A DNA stretch of 64,000 nucleotides from Rhynochetos jubatus (lineage: Eukaryota > Chordata > Aves > Eurypygiformes > Rhynochetidae): assembly GCA_027574665.1 (NCBI GenBank), contig CM050654.1, positions 31,329,722 through 31,393,721 of the forward strand, in the 5' to 3' direction. This document shows positions 24,036 to 36,830 of the stretch, piece after piece (the first letter of the stretch is position 1; every line of letters begins with the position of its first letter). The position numbers and the translations under genes were made by a program. The notes beneath the pieces were generated by a model. It was not told the DNA's origin and did not search any database. It saw only the letters and a list, made by a program, of their open reading frames with translations.

Positions 24036-26859
24036 TAAAGGACAATGCAATGGGTTTGATATATTACAGCTGGATAAGGCACAGAATAACATGACAACTT
24101 TTCTGTAAATTCTTCTTCCTGTCCTCTACATGTGGCACTAAATATAGCAAAGCAAGACAGTTCTAGTTGTTTCTTGTCTTTCTTCTTACTGCTGCCTTTC
24201 AGTTTCTGCACAAGCTTCCTCCTTTTTCAATATCCCTGAAAAACAAGAATTTACTGGCATCCCACAACACTTCAGTGTACTGTTACCACCTGCTTTCATA
24301 CCAACCAGAAAGTTGGCTTTTCCCATTTGCTCCTGTGTTTGAAAGTATGTAGAAGACTTCAATTCCCAAAGATACAGACTTTAGCTTACAAGTAGCACAT
24401 CCCCAGATCCTAGCAAGGATTAGCTCCTGCCAAGTTCAGCTGAGCCTCTGTTCAGCCCAATAGTGGAGGTATAGCTGGTGCTGTATGAAGTCGGGGAATG
24501 GACAGATGACATGTCAAGACCTGTTCTATCAAAGTCTGGCCACTGATATATTAAATTAGTTTATCAGATGCAGCTCAATATTTCATTACAATATTTAAAT
24601 CTCAGTCTTTAACAAAACACAAACCAGAAATTCAGAAGGATATGGGAGAAAGGAAACACAACCTTTGAAACTCTCTGTGAAACAGAGGGGCCAGCAAAAT
24701 ACAAAGAGCTTTGTAGCATTCTGGAAATTAACAGCAGCCCATGTTTATCAAACAAATGCTGTTGTAGCTGAAACAACACAGATTGCAGACACATTTGTAG
24801 CTTTCTGTCTTACAGAGAAGCCAAAGTTTTTGGGGAAAGATCTTCCTACATCAGTCTGCTTTGAAGTGCTTCCTACAATCATGATAATCTGTTCCAGAAA
24901 CTGGCCATAATAGAAAACACCGTTTCAAAGCAGTCTACAAAGCACATTTCTAAAAATGCTTTCAGTTACACCTCAATTGCAGATATGCCACTGAGACACT
25001 TTTTCACCGGGGAGGGTTGGCTGTGATAAACATGCATTTTTCCTGATCTCCTGCCTTTTAATCATGTCTATCAAGTCATTGTAACTGACAGACATGTTAG
25101 CTCTGCTATTCAAAACAAATAAGAGATGCCTAAATTACACTGCTGCATTTTAAAGAGGTACTGTCAGGTTGAAAACCTGGGGCCAGCTCATGCAGCCCTG
25201 ACTCAGGTAGCGTGCCAATTTCCAAAGCAAATAGTTCTTGGGTAAGAACTGCAAGACATGAACTTTTTTTTTTAATGAAAAATCCAATTTTTCTTACATA
25301 AGTGGAACTTTTGCTACCGATGTCCTTTGGTGCAGGATCAGGCTCTTATGTCTACTATAAATATCTCAGATCATTAGAGCTGCAGACATCAGATTATTTC
25401 CAATTCTTTATATTATTAATTTAAACCCCTGATTCTACCAGGTAGAAGACTGCCATGTAAATAATCCCACTGGCTCAGGTCCTTGTGATAACTTCAGTGA
25501 AGCACTTCAGTAGTTCATTTGGTCTGTTTGTGGAGAAAAGTCTTACCAACCCAAAAAAAAACTTCAGAGGTTTTTTCCTTCCTCATTTGAATCAGCTTGG
25601 GAAAGGGAAAAAAAGCAAGCCTCATTATTTTACTTCTGTTTCTAATCAATTACTTCTGCATCTCATGCTCAAACATTTGGGAAGCTTAAAATTCCACAGA
25701 AATAGAGATCTTGTTTTGGGTTTTGTTTTAATTAAAACTGGAAATGCTTCTCTTGATGCTGGGTTTTGCAGCAGTATAATCTTGCAGAACTGCTTTTGGA
25801 GGGTGCCTCTAGACTGATACCATCCCTATGCAACCCTTTCCCATAGGTACAAACTTGTCTTTGAGTGTTTGGGCTCATACTACTAGTCCTCAGTCAAGCA
25901 CAGCTGCAGCTTTTCAGTGAGACTGCACTATTGTATCTGAGAGTAGAATTGGGCTCTTGCACTTTTCATGGACGTTCAAGTCCTTTGAGAGCTTTGTAAA
26001 TGGATAGCAGAGTAAACTGTCAGAAAACAAGGAGTTTTCATTAAATGATAACATCTTTTCAAACTAAAACCAGAAACTGTATTACTTATGGGAAGGTTCT
26101 AGTCTGCTTAGACCACAAATATCACAGTCAAGGTTAGTGCAGCCCAACCATTCACTAGTTTAAGAGTGCCTGCCTTGTGTTAGCAATCAAGAACTCAGGC
26201 TGGTAAATTCTCATCCACAGGTTATTTCACTGAAATAAGTAATACCTCATGCATTTGTACAGATTGCAAAAGTGAGCTTTATTCTGCAAGCTCAGATCTT
26301 ACATTTGTAAGAATGGAATCGCTTCCTCAACAGAAATTCAACCTGACCTCTGCCCTCAGTTAAGTGTCTCTTTTCTCTTTGCCTACATCGCAGTGCTCCT
26401 GAGTGAAAGAGAGAGTCTGGTTATGCCCAGGCAAAGCGTAGACAGATGTTTTGACATTTCCCTGCAGAGAGCTCCTCTGATACAACGCTGCTGTGATCTA
26501 CAAGCAGTGCTGTTGCTGCAGTCCCTGCCCACCTCTCAGCCATCCTCTCTGCCAGTAAAAACCTGCTGTTTCCTTTTACCACTACAGCTACTCCAGCTCT
26601 TCACCAGGCATGTATCACACCAGGGTCCTCATTGCAAGAGCTTCCTATACCACTATCCTTATTTTCTGCCTTCCAACTTTACAGTCCTTATCTCCTGATA
26701 CCTATCTGCTCAGTTCTGCTCTGCAGTCTCTGCTCTTCCACTTCTCCCAAACTTTTGCAGCTGTCAGCGCTGTCTTCTTTGGCCAGCCACATCCTTAGAA
26801 AGCCTTCAGGGAAGGGCCATCAGACAGTATGGATTGGAAAAACACAGAAGAATCCAGTA
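24036..26859. other. Non-coding stretch, no gene recognised
   Basis: No gene supported. 'gtgcaggatcaggctc' near 25331 and 'ccactggctcaggtcc' near 25470 resemble ends of the palindromic repeats seen elsewhere, but are too weak to call. Confidence 0.5.
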
Positions 26860-27240
26860 CCATATTGAAATATGACAGGGAAATTAAGAAGTGACTTGAT
26901 TCCAGTTCACAAGTACTTCCACAGCAAGAAAATGTGACACGTTGCTCTCCAGATGAGAGCATAAGAGGACCAAGAACCTAGCAACTGAGAAACTAAGAGG
27001 CAACATAATTGCAAAGGCTGCTGAATTGTAAACACTTAAAGAATTTCAGGATGCTCTCTTCCTTCAGAAATATTTAAATCAAAATTGGATGCTTGTGTAG
27101 AATAGTTGACCAGCTTGAACATGAATCAGCTCAGGGAAGTTCTGTGCCTTCAGGGAAGACAGATAAAATGACTGAAAGCACCCTTCTGGAGTTACCATCC
27201 ATCACTGTGGGAGGAGGGACTAGACGGGGAAGAATCCCAG
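26860..27240 (+). repeat. Old CR1 LINE 3' end
   Basis: The plus strand has, in CR1 order, 'agtgacttgattccagttca' with 'caagtacttccacagcaag' (the GDLI..YKYL segment), a diverged middle, 'aaatatttaaatcaaaattg' with 'gatgcttg' (the SlxxFKxxLD segment), and 'ggaggagggactagacgggg' near the end. It is ancient, with no open frame and no terminal octamer. Confidence 0.55.
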
Positions 27241-30200
27241 GAATCAAAAGTAAAGTGTAAACTAAAGGGTGAAATGCTAAAAACCCTGTTCACGTGTTCT
27301 CTCGCAAGTCAGTGTTCTTCATTTGAGTAAAGACCAAGTGACCGTAGAAAAGACTGCTTCCCTGAAGTATATCATCTGCAAAGCTGCCAGTGAGTTTCCA
27401 ATGAAAAATTAAATTTAGGTTTGTCAGCCTTGATACACTTTGTCTTTATGAAACTAGCCATGAAATTTAACAATGGGAGTAATCTTATCCAGTCGTCTTA
27501 ACTAATTTTGCATTTTGGATGCCTTAGCTTATGAACTTTACAGAGAGATACTTGGCAGAGAAGGATGGCATTGTAACTTCAGCCTTCTTAAAATTAACTC
27601 ACACCAGCTATTCTCAGTAGTACCATCATTATCTGCGAAACTGTGCTCAAATGAAGAATCAATAAATAAATATGAAGAAGAAATTTAGGCGAAAAAACGA
27701 AGTGCTATTAGCATTCCAGGAGTATAATAAACTTATAATTCTCCAAGGCAAAGCAGTGAAGCCTGGATTTGCAAAGCAACCACAGACAAGGAGGTGTGCA
27801 AAGCTCGTTCCAAATATAAGTTGGTTTAATATTTCAAAGACCCATTAGAGGGAACACATAGTATTAGCAATATCACGGTTTGTATTCCTGATGTACAGTC
27901 CTAGACAAATACAGAAGGTATCTAGTAAATTACTCTCTTGGGAACAATTTCTGTCGGTTAAGGAGGGGAAATGTTACATTTTAAAGACATTAATCACTTG
28001 CTTTTGTTCTAATTCAATCTATATAGATGCATGTCCAGTGTGCATAAAAAAATACAAAACCTAGGAACGATCCCTAGTTCATCTTCAAACTGTTGGGACT
28101 AATTGTGCACGTGAGCAGGGTACTTCTTTCTCAGACTGTAGTTGCACTAACATGAGCTGAACTGCTTAGGTGAGTAAAGGATTTGCACCACCAAGTTACC
28201 TACTGGCAACGTTCAGCAAGGAGATAAATGCATAGTTTTGTAAGGCACAACTCTAGGGCTCTGATGCAGGAAAGCAATGAGATGAAACATTTCATTCATA
28301 GGATTTAACTACATATTTAGAATTAAGTATGCAGATATATGTTTTCAGGGGTTGTAACCTTGCCTCCGCCTCTAATGCACTCTATGACCTCGAGCAAGTC
28401 ACGTAAGACCAGAGTTTTCACAGACCTCAAAGTCTAACTCGTCCTGATTTCAGTCACTGGCAATCCTACTTGGCACCTATCTGCATTGTTATGTTTCATA
28501 GTATCTTTAACAGATAAGCACAAAATTCTCAAGGCTGTAGACCTTTTATGCCTCAGTTTCTCTCCCTGATAATTATTACTTCTGACTGCTGAGCATGGTT
28601 GTCAAAATGGAAATAAGGTTAAGTTGTATCACTTGATCCTCATGAAGCAGGACCTGTGGAATTCTTCATCATTTGTATTACTTGTTCCTTGACACCATCC
28701 TTCGTAAGTACTGGAACAGCACATAGCTACAGCGCATAGTCCTATTTGGCTCACTTTGAATAAAGTATGTGTCTTTATGCTACCACCAGTCACTAATCAT
28801 AATCTTTTCCCTGCTGTCTTTCATTTTAAGTAGGTGGTTACCAGGTGCAATTACAGCTAAAAGCCAAGCTCTCTCACACTGGAGAGGCACCTTGGACACA
28901 GGCAGAAACAGAGTTTCTGTTTTGTATTTTTAACGAAAGTGCCCTTAGATATGGAATGGGCCCCAGAAAGGTCAGAGACTGAAATATTAACTGATTTATA
29001 AATACAGACTGATTGCCCTGTCCAAACCATGTGTTGGAAAATCTCCTTCTGGCAAACAGTCATCTTCAATCAGGAGGAAAGAGCAGAGAAAGGAACGTGA
29101 GGCAGGGCAGGGGGATCTGTAATCACTCTAACAAACTTTTGAGACCTAGCCAATTTTTCCTTCCCGGCATTATATACACAGGCTCCAAAAAGCATCTCTT
29201 CCTACGTTCTTGAATTTACTATATTATCCTGTCAAACCGAGTTATCCAAAGTGAACTTCCTACCCTTTCCTTTCTTGTCTTCTTATTTTTTTCCCGTAAT
29301 CTTTGATCTATTGTAAATCAGCACTGTAGGAGATAAATAAGCAACCTTTAGCTGAGACAGCAGGCTAAACAACTTCCACGTGGCCAGGCAACACAGCAAA
29401 GCAATTAAACCTGCCCAACAGGCCATCTGTAGTCAGCATCCTCTTCCCTTAAGAGGCTGGCCCCAAAGTGTTCCCAGATTTAGTTCCTAATCCTACCTCT
29501 GAGCTGTGCAGATGGTCCCAGCACCCAATCAACACCTCTTTGAAGTTACTATGAATCTACACAGCCAGGTAAACTGATTCTGTTGCAAGAATGAGGATGT
29601 GGCCAAGGTCTCATCAGTTTGTTTCCTGCCCCTCCAGAAGACAGGCAAGATCTCCTTTCTCACGTAACTAGTCGTAACTGCCACAGCCATCTGTTGTAGA
29701 CACCGATTTGATCTCTGAGTCAGGACACTTCCATATGACATAAGAAATTTTCATTCTGTTATGCTTTCACATAAAGTTAAAGCTATTTTTTCATTTTTAC
29801 TCTACGTCAGTAACCTGCACAAGGTTCGCACTTGAAATGAAAAATACTACTTTTAAAATGACAAACACTGAACACAGGACATTCGTTACAACTAAAAAAA
29901 AGCCCCTTCTATCTATGGAGGAGCATAATTCATTCACCGAAACAGGCACCCACATTTTCTCCAGGGAGCTTCACAAATTCACATGCACTCCCAGCACTAA
30001 ATTTTGCATTTCAATCTAGGCATTAGCTATAAAAGATGTGTAAAATCTTATGTAGTCAGACAGAAGCTGTTCCCTGTTGGCTACCTAATAAGCATCTTAG
30101 GTGGCTCCAGGGTACAAAATTATTCCAAAAGGGGTGTGGAAAAAATTACACCTCATAAATTGATTCCAGATCCACCTGCTCCAGGTGCCAGCAAATATAT

Positions 30201-33200
30201 TTTGTTAAAGCCATCTGCTTGTCTTAAAAGCTAACAGTTTTTGAAGGCTATGGCACGAGCCATCTGCAAAACATACAAATTTCAGAAGCCACAAGCCCTT
30301 AAACTGCAAATGGCTTATAGATCATCTATGTAGGACTTGTCCTGGGTGTTCTGCAGGACTGCAGGCAGCAACTCTGCTTAGTATCTGAGCACACCCAGCA
30401 TCCTCCGTACCACAGAGGGTTCAAGGCTACTGGAGGATCCATTTGGCATCACCAGATCCTCACATGCTATTCCCAATAACAGAGGCTGCCTTTTGGGTGT
30501 GAAGTTATGATTAAGGTTTTAAGTACAGTGCAATATTTGGCATGGGTAAAACTGATGCTACGATTCTCCTCTGCAGGGGTCTACGTCCCAGCTGGTCACA
30601 CTGTGGCTGCACAACGGATAAAGTCAAACCTTTGAAACTGGCACTCTGAAATGTATTTGACTTCCAGCAACAACCTAATAGGGAGTACATTACATATTGA
30701 GACTAGCAAGCTCATAAGCATTTAGCCTGCTCAACAAAGCGAGTGACCCACAGAGGTCAAACACTGCTACGGTTTGTGTTTATCAGGATCTGATCATGTA
30801 GGGTGCTGTTTCCCGGAGATGCATTAACAAGAACATGTAGCACCTTGGAAGACCAAGCTCCTTCACAACAGCTTCTGTGAAGAAGAAAATACCCTGTGCT
30901 CTCTCTACAAGTGACCCCTTACTGGAAAACAATGAAATTACACAGTTGATTTATAAACTCCCAAAGTGCTCACAACTGATTTGGGGATTAAGACTAGTAA
31001 TAATCATGTTTACTTATGATCTAATTTAAAGCTGACTGAAACGGAAATAAAGACAGCTTTGGTATATGCTTAATTATAAGCACATGAATAGCCCCGTCAC
31101 CAATTGAGTCATACGCTGTAACTTGGTAACATCCTTCACATGCAAATTACCTCCCAGACTTATTACATTCTGGAACAAAACAAACCTGTTTGATTTGTAG
31201 ATACATATTTGATAACAATAATACTTCAAGAGTCTCACTATTCACACACTCATTATCAGAAAATAACTTTGAGTGATTTTGTGTGGACCTTCAAAATTTG
31301 TGCCTTATGTGAGTGCTGAAGCAGAGGTAACTTGGGGAGTCTCAGCGCTGTAGTCAAGGAGACCTTGCATACTGAAAGTCACAGTTCTGCTGCCGGAGCT
31401 CTGCTGCACTTTGCTCACATGGTTTGAGCCTGGGGTAAGGAATAACTGCTGTCATGCAGTATTTTTTTGGACAACAATGAGAACCGAGGTGAAATAAATA
31501 CTGAGGCTTGAAGAATATTGCCAGCAAGCAAGGCACTGTCCACACAAGCTGCAGTCTAAAATACCAGTGAAAGTCTTGTATCTCACATTCAGACAGCTCA
31601 CACTGAAACTCATGAAATTGCCACCATGGACAGAGATGGGATGAGTCCTGGTACTGGGCACGCAGTGGAGGAATCAGCAGCCCACCGTGTAAGAGGAAGA
31701 CAAGCAATCCCTACAGTAAGACTAGCTGACTTACTCCCTTCAGTGAGTTGAGGTTTTTCCTCCTTAAAAAGAAAAAAAGGCAACAGACCGATAACAAAGA
31801 ACTGTTGACCTGATCCTCAAAGTCCACAACACTTCTATTCGGACACAGTCCGTTTCAAGGCACAGCAGGGATAGAGCTGTAATACTCTACAGTTTGACTC
31901 CTGGACTAAATCACAAGGATTCAGGCTGAAATAGTGGCAGTTCACCTGCACAGTATTCAGTCTGTAGAAGGAAGTCCATCACTTAAAATCAACTTTGCAG
32001 TCTCAGCATGACTCAATACTACGTAGCTGCTGCACAACCAACACCAATGAATTTCACCCCTAAAGAACCATTCTGAATTGCCTTCCACCACTATCTGCAG
32101 ATGATTAAATTTCCCTTTTTCAGTTTTACACCAGAAATTATCTGGTTGGGCGCAATCTGAAGTGAGGCAAATCCAGTCATAGATTGCACACTGGACTGCA
32201 CCAAAACTCTGGATCTTGACACTGCTCAGGCAGTAGAATATCTTCACATTACTGTGGCAGACTCCTTATTCCTCACACTTCCCCTCTCTCTTGGGATCGG
32301 TCTGCACTTGCTGCTGCAGCTCTTGAAGGCAGTGTGCAATGCTTAAGAGACCTGACAAAGCTGGAGTCCAGCGCATGGCTTTCCGATGACAGACCCTCAG
32401 TAAAATCACCCATGGCTCTCAGTAAAAAATGAACTAAAAAATGCTAATCTAATGATTCCAGGCATATAGATAAATAAAAGGTGAAAAGGCTTTTAAATGC
32501 ATTCTAAAACCAATATTTTATAAGACAGATCAATATATTTCTCTAGGCTGAAAACAAATGAGTTCTCAAAGAAAGTTAAATTCAGAGATGAAAATGTTTG
32601 GTTTTCTTACTGTGTAAAACAGCGATGACAGTTCCTTGGAGGGCATTTATATGAACAGCAATCAAAAGTTAGGGCTTCCTCATGCTCTCCCTAAAATCAG
32701 TGGAGTGAGAACTGGTTATGGTTACTGCTGTCAGCCTACTTAATGTGAACTGAAGTAGCTATCATACAGCATTGTCCTTCATTGCCAAGCTTTCGCTGGT
32801 CAAACCAGCATATGAAAGCGACGCAACCACGAAGTAAAACAACAGCTTTCACCCTGCATCTTCTGGGCAGTCAGATAACCTCCCTGATGTCTTCAGAAGG
32901 AACCACCTCAGTAAGGGCTCCTGGAGAGCACCCCAAGTTCCCAGATGCCAGCAGACACAGCAGTGCTCGGGCAGAAGGCAGCAGCGCAGCGCACTGCTTT
33001 CTGCTATTGTTTGAGACTGCCCTCTTTTGCCAAACAGCAAGTCAACAGCCCAGACTTCACACAGTAACTTCCCCTGTCATCTATTTCTTTTCAGGGAAAC
33101 ATATTCATGCAGATGGTCTTACTTAACCCTAGCACGACTGCCCACATGATTATTAATCCTGACTAAAATAGAAATCCATTGTTAAGCCGTGTTTAATGGC

Positions 33201-34999
33201 ACAGAGTGAGGCTGCTCTCCAGGAACGTTTCCTCTTACACGGACCCATCCCGTCTCAGCCCAAGTCAAGCAGGACTTTACAGCTGACTAGAAGGTAAGAA
33301 GCAAAGACTGTAAAGTCTAGGCGGGGTGTTCCCCAAGTCAGCTGTCTGCCTGGAGAATAAAGGGCAACCATACCAGACGACCAAAGTAATTTTGTTTGGG
33401 CACTTTATTCATCACTGCAAAGCAACTAAAATCCCATGGCACCACCTGTATCAGGCTACACACATTCCTACTGAACCCATCCCCATGCCATCTTCTGGAG
33501 TCTGTGTGAACTGATCAGGGCCACCCTGTTAAAAGTCATTCCCCACACAGACCTTCACCCCCTACACCTCTCTGTTCAAGCCTTTTGTCTTCTGGTTGTG
33601 CTTTTTCACTCACTGGAGTTTGCACATTTTCTCCTCCCTGGTTGCCCCAGCTCTTTGCGGGAAGGGAGGGAGGTCACAGAGGGCAGTCACAGCCAATTCT
33701 ATCAGGGTAACGGGCTGGGGGGACGAACAAAGCAAATATCTATATTCTGAATGGCAGAATCTTCCCCACCCCCCATGACTTCAGGATTAACATGTCCCTG
33801 ACAGGAGAGGACAAAAACTTAATCTCTCTGAGGAAAGAAAGCAAGATAGGGAAAAAAAAGGAGAAATTGCCTCCACCTCACTGAAAACGCAAAAGGCATA
33901 ACATAAAATGCAGACAACCCTTACTACAGCTTGCCTAGTGCAGAGTCTACTTATCATCCAATCTGAAAAGTTTTAGTCAAAAAGGGAGAAAAAAATGAAA
34001 AAAGATATGGATGATTCAAGTAGCTGTTTAAAAATGAAACCTCTATTAAAAATCTGGTTAAATATGAGCAGGGGTTTTCTTTTTTCCATTGCCATCTTCT
34101 CTGCAGTTTATGACCAGTTTTCTCCCTTGGGTGTTTACAAATCACACATAGAATCAAGAGAGCACTTTTCTGTATGAGTAGCTTGTTGCAGCTACTCTCA
34201 CTCCCCCTTGCCTTCACTCACCCAGGATCTCTACTGATCTCAAACAGCAGTAAGAATCAAAGCTCATTGTAACTTTTAGCTTAGTTGGTTTCTGTTTTGT
34301 TCGCAGTGCAGTCAGCTTGGGGTCTCAGCCTACCGCTAAATCCATCCAGGGCAAAGAGAGCTAACCTCTTGCCACTCAAACTATAATTTAGGAAAAGAAG
34401 TATTTTCTGTAATGAGAGGGAACACTTGCACAGCAAAAAGTGAAACTTTACTATGATCCCAAATGCACATAACAGTTCAAGGGAAAAAAAAATATTTTTA
34501 AACCCAACCAAAAATAAAAACAAAACAAAACAAATCAGGACCTGGCATTTACCATTTGGAGACCTTTTTTAAGGACAGGAAATCATCTGAGAGTCTAAAC
34601 TGAGCCAACAGAGGACAGTGGACCTTCAGGACACAGATACTGCTCTGTACTTACACCTCACCTCCAAGCCCGGGGACAGCCCGGTTCGGTACCCACTCGG
34701 CAAGCACACCTTTTGTTTGGTTCCTATGAGGCATAACAGTCAGCGTGCTCCTGGGCAGCATCGGGAGCAGATGGCAGTGCTGGAAAATACAGATCTCCAA
34801 CTTTTGGTGTGGGTGTTGGAGCTACATTGACAAAGGTTGTTCCTGGGAATCTTCCCCCCACGCCGAAGTTCCTAACAATACACGGAGCTAAGGAGCCGCA
34901 CAAGGCTCTCTGCTTCCCTCTCCCCTTCGCTTTTGATCTCCATCAGGACGTGAGCTGAAATTTAATGGGCCACCCCTACCACAAAGACAAATTACCATC
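27241..34999. other. Long non-coding stretch, no gene recognised
   Basis: About 7.8 kb without a supported gene. A MIR-like scrap is visible around 28374-28410 (atgacctcgagcaagtcacg) with 'atgcctcagtttctctccct' at about 28549. Simple repeats include a TC-rich tract near 29260-29290 and an AAAAC microsatellite at about 34511-34535. If the candidate exon at 35.53 kb is real, this is its first intron. Confidence 0.5.
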
Positions 35000-35530
35000 T
35001 GAAAAAAAAAAATCATTAATATCCCTCCGTCTAAGCTATCCAGCTTCCCACCGCTGCACCCCCTTCCCTCTAGCCACAGCCCGGCTCAGCGGGTTTAGGA
35101 AGAGCTGGGAAGGTGGAGCGGAGGGAGAGAAAGAGGAAAGAAACCAGCTCCGCTGCCACCTCCTACCTAACGTCTTCTCCAGCGCCTCCGGACTGCAAAA
35201 ACAGCGAGCGCAAGCCCCTCCGCTCCGCAGCCCGCGGAGGCAGGAGGCCGGTGCACCGGGCGCCGTGCACAAACACACGCCCACGCCCCGCGGGGTGCCC
35301 CCGGCCCCTCCATCGCCCCGCGCCGGCCGCCGCAGGGCTGCACCGGAGCCGCGCAACAGCGCGGGGCTCCCCGCCTCGCCGGGATCCCCATCCCAGCGCC
35401 ACCCGCTCGCCCCGGCTCCCCGCCAACTCGGGAAGTTTGCTCGCCCCCGCCCCGCGGCCAGGCCCGCCGCTCGCCCCGCCGCCGCGCTGCGCTTACGGGA
35501 TGGCTGCCGGGCTCCCGGTGCGGGGCTCAC

Positions 35531-35538
35531 CGGTACAT
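35531..35538 (-). CDS. Candidate first coding exon end (Met-Tyr-Arg...), SYT7 possible
   Basis: On the minus strand the sequence reads ...GGAGCGCG ATG TAC CG and then GTGAGC, a good vertebrate splice donor (GT at 35530-35529). The start codon has G at -3, a favourable context, and without splicing the next codon would be TGA, so a protein would need the intron. The coding part of this exon would be only eight bases, ending in phase 2. Synaptotagmin-7 (SYT7), a calcium sensor for vesicle exocytosis, begins Met-Tyr-Arg and has a long first intron in mammals. That would fit the lack of exons in the left half of the window. Other proteins also start this way (for example NPAS4 and fumarate hydratase). 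This is inference from three residues plus context, and no second exon is seen. Confidence 0.25.
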
Positions 35539-35643
35539 CGCGCTCCGGCTGCCGCAGGAGCGGGGGCAGCCGCGGCTCGGCGAGGCTGGGCTCGGCGCGG
35601 GGCTGGCAGGGGAGCGGAGCGGCGGCTCTCCCCAGCCCGGCGC

Positions 35644-35667
35644 TTAGGGAGCGCCGCCTCGGGCCAT
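35644..35667 (-). other. Short upstream ORF in candidate 5' UTR
   Basis: On the minus strand an ATG at 35667 opens a seven-codon frame (MARGGAP) closed by TAA at 35646-35644, about 106 bases upstream of the candidate start codon at 35538. Its start context (TTCGC before the ATG) is weaker than that of the candidate main start. The same frame is open further upstream to 35904, giving 86 Ser/Pro-rich codons that read through the G-rich tract. If the transcript begins upstream of 35667, this would be a translated or scanning-relevant uORF. Confidence 0.3.
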
Positions 35668-35792
35668 GCGAACGGCTGCGGGCAGCGTCCCCGCGGCGCG
35701 GCCGGAGTTGGGACCGAAGTCCTCCCCTGCACTCCGCTGTCTCTTCCAGGCGGCTCCTATCAGCACGGCTTCAACTCTTTCCATCGGAGACC

Positions 35793-35860
35793 GGGGGGGG
35801 GGGGGGGGGGAGGAGGGGGAGGAGGAGGAGGAGGAGGGAGGGAAGGAGGAGGGAGCTAGG
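35793..35860 (+). repeat. G18 run followed by GGA/GAGG tract
   Basis: Eighteen consecutive G (35793-35810) run into about 50 bases made almost only of G and A (aggagggggaggaggagg and so on). This can form G-quadruplexes on the plus strand, and it would be C/T-rich in a minus-strand transcript. It lies about 250 bases upstream of the candidate minus-strand start codon. Length polymorphism and sequencing error are likely here. Confidence 0.9.
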
Positions 35861-36830
35861 GGCTGGCAGCCCCAACTCGCACTGATGTCAACTAATATAT
35901 TCAAAGTTCAGCAGGGCATTTCTTCGCAGGCGAATCGCCCTCGCCGCCCTCCCCGCTGCTCGCAGCTGGCCGCTCGGGGCCGGCGGGCGGTCCCGCGGAG
36001 CACGGTGGCGCTCCGCGGCCGGACCCCCTGCGGCGGTGGGCTGGCGGGCTGGCCCGCGGGGATCGGGGCTAGGGAGATGGCACACTTTCCGGGCAGGCAG
36101 GTTGAAGTGCCGACGGTGTGGAGAGGTCTGTGGGTGGAAGAAAGGCACCAGCCGAGAGCGAGGATAAGAGCCAGCGGCGGAGCGATGTTTGTGTTTAAAT
36201 CCACCCCCTTCCCTCCCTGCTGAAAGGGGCAGGGCTGGCAGCGTTGCTGGGAATGTGATGGGAGCAGGGCGCGGGGGAGCCGCCGCACGGGGGCTTGGAG
36301 TCGCGCCGCGGGCCCTCCGGCCGGGCTCCGGGCAGCAGGCCTGCCGTGCAGACGCCGCTGGGCAGGGATTGCCGCGAGCCCGCGGCGGAGCGCCGTACCC
36401 TTGCCCGCGGCCCGGGCCGAGGCTGCGCCTCCGCGCCGCGATGTCCCCCTGCTCGCCAGAGACGAACGGGGTCGAAATGAACCTGGGGAGGGAAGCGTCA
36501 AAGTTTTCTTACGCCGAAGGGGAGACGGCGGCAAAAAATCCGCGGCGAGGCGCGTACGCGGCGCGGAGCGCAAGGGACAAACACCGCGGCTGTGCGCTGC
36601 CCCGGCGCCAGCGCCTCCCGCTCCGCGGCCCGCCGAGCCCCGGGGCCGCTCGGCACCGCCCGCGGCACCGCCCGCAGCCCCGCGCTGCTGCCCGAGGGCC
36701 GCCCGCGGGGAATCGCGGGGGGCGGTCGGAGAAGGCGTGGGGGAGCTGCATCAAACGCGTTTTTGCAAGTGGCTGATGTGCCGCGGTGTCCCCGCGGTGA
36801 TGCACGGTGCCTGTACACCGCACAAAGCTA

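Larger units (their letters stand above)
35040..36830. promoter_or_regulatory. Large CpG island, probable gene promoter
   Basis: Base composition switches abruptly from AT-leaning DNA to a very G+C-rich block with dense CG dinucleotides, and returns to AT-rich DNA soon after 36,830. In vertebrates such blocks usually mark promoters, often bidirectional. The long frames here (306, 248, 221, 195 and 164 codons on both strands) are what G+C-rich, stop-poor sequence produces by chance. They are Arg/Pro/Ala/Gly-rich and mutually overlapping, so I do not call them genes. The best transcription clue is a minus-strand ATG with an adjacent donor at 35525-35538. I did not compute CpG observed/expected. 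Confidence 0.8.

Noticed and set aside
34148..34165. 'catagaatcaag' as a minus-strand CR1 3' terminus
   Set aside because: The sequence beyond it lacks the expected inverse CR1 UTR.
34965..35885. 306-codon plus-strand open frame
   Set aside because: It lies in the CpG island, where stop codons are rare. The composition is Arg/Pro/Ala/Ser with no domain, and other long frames overlap it in both directions.
35908..36573. 221-codon minus-strand open frame
   Set aside because: Same reason: a composition artefact of G+C-rich DNA, with no recognised motif and no support over the overlapping 195- and 145-codon plus-strand frames.
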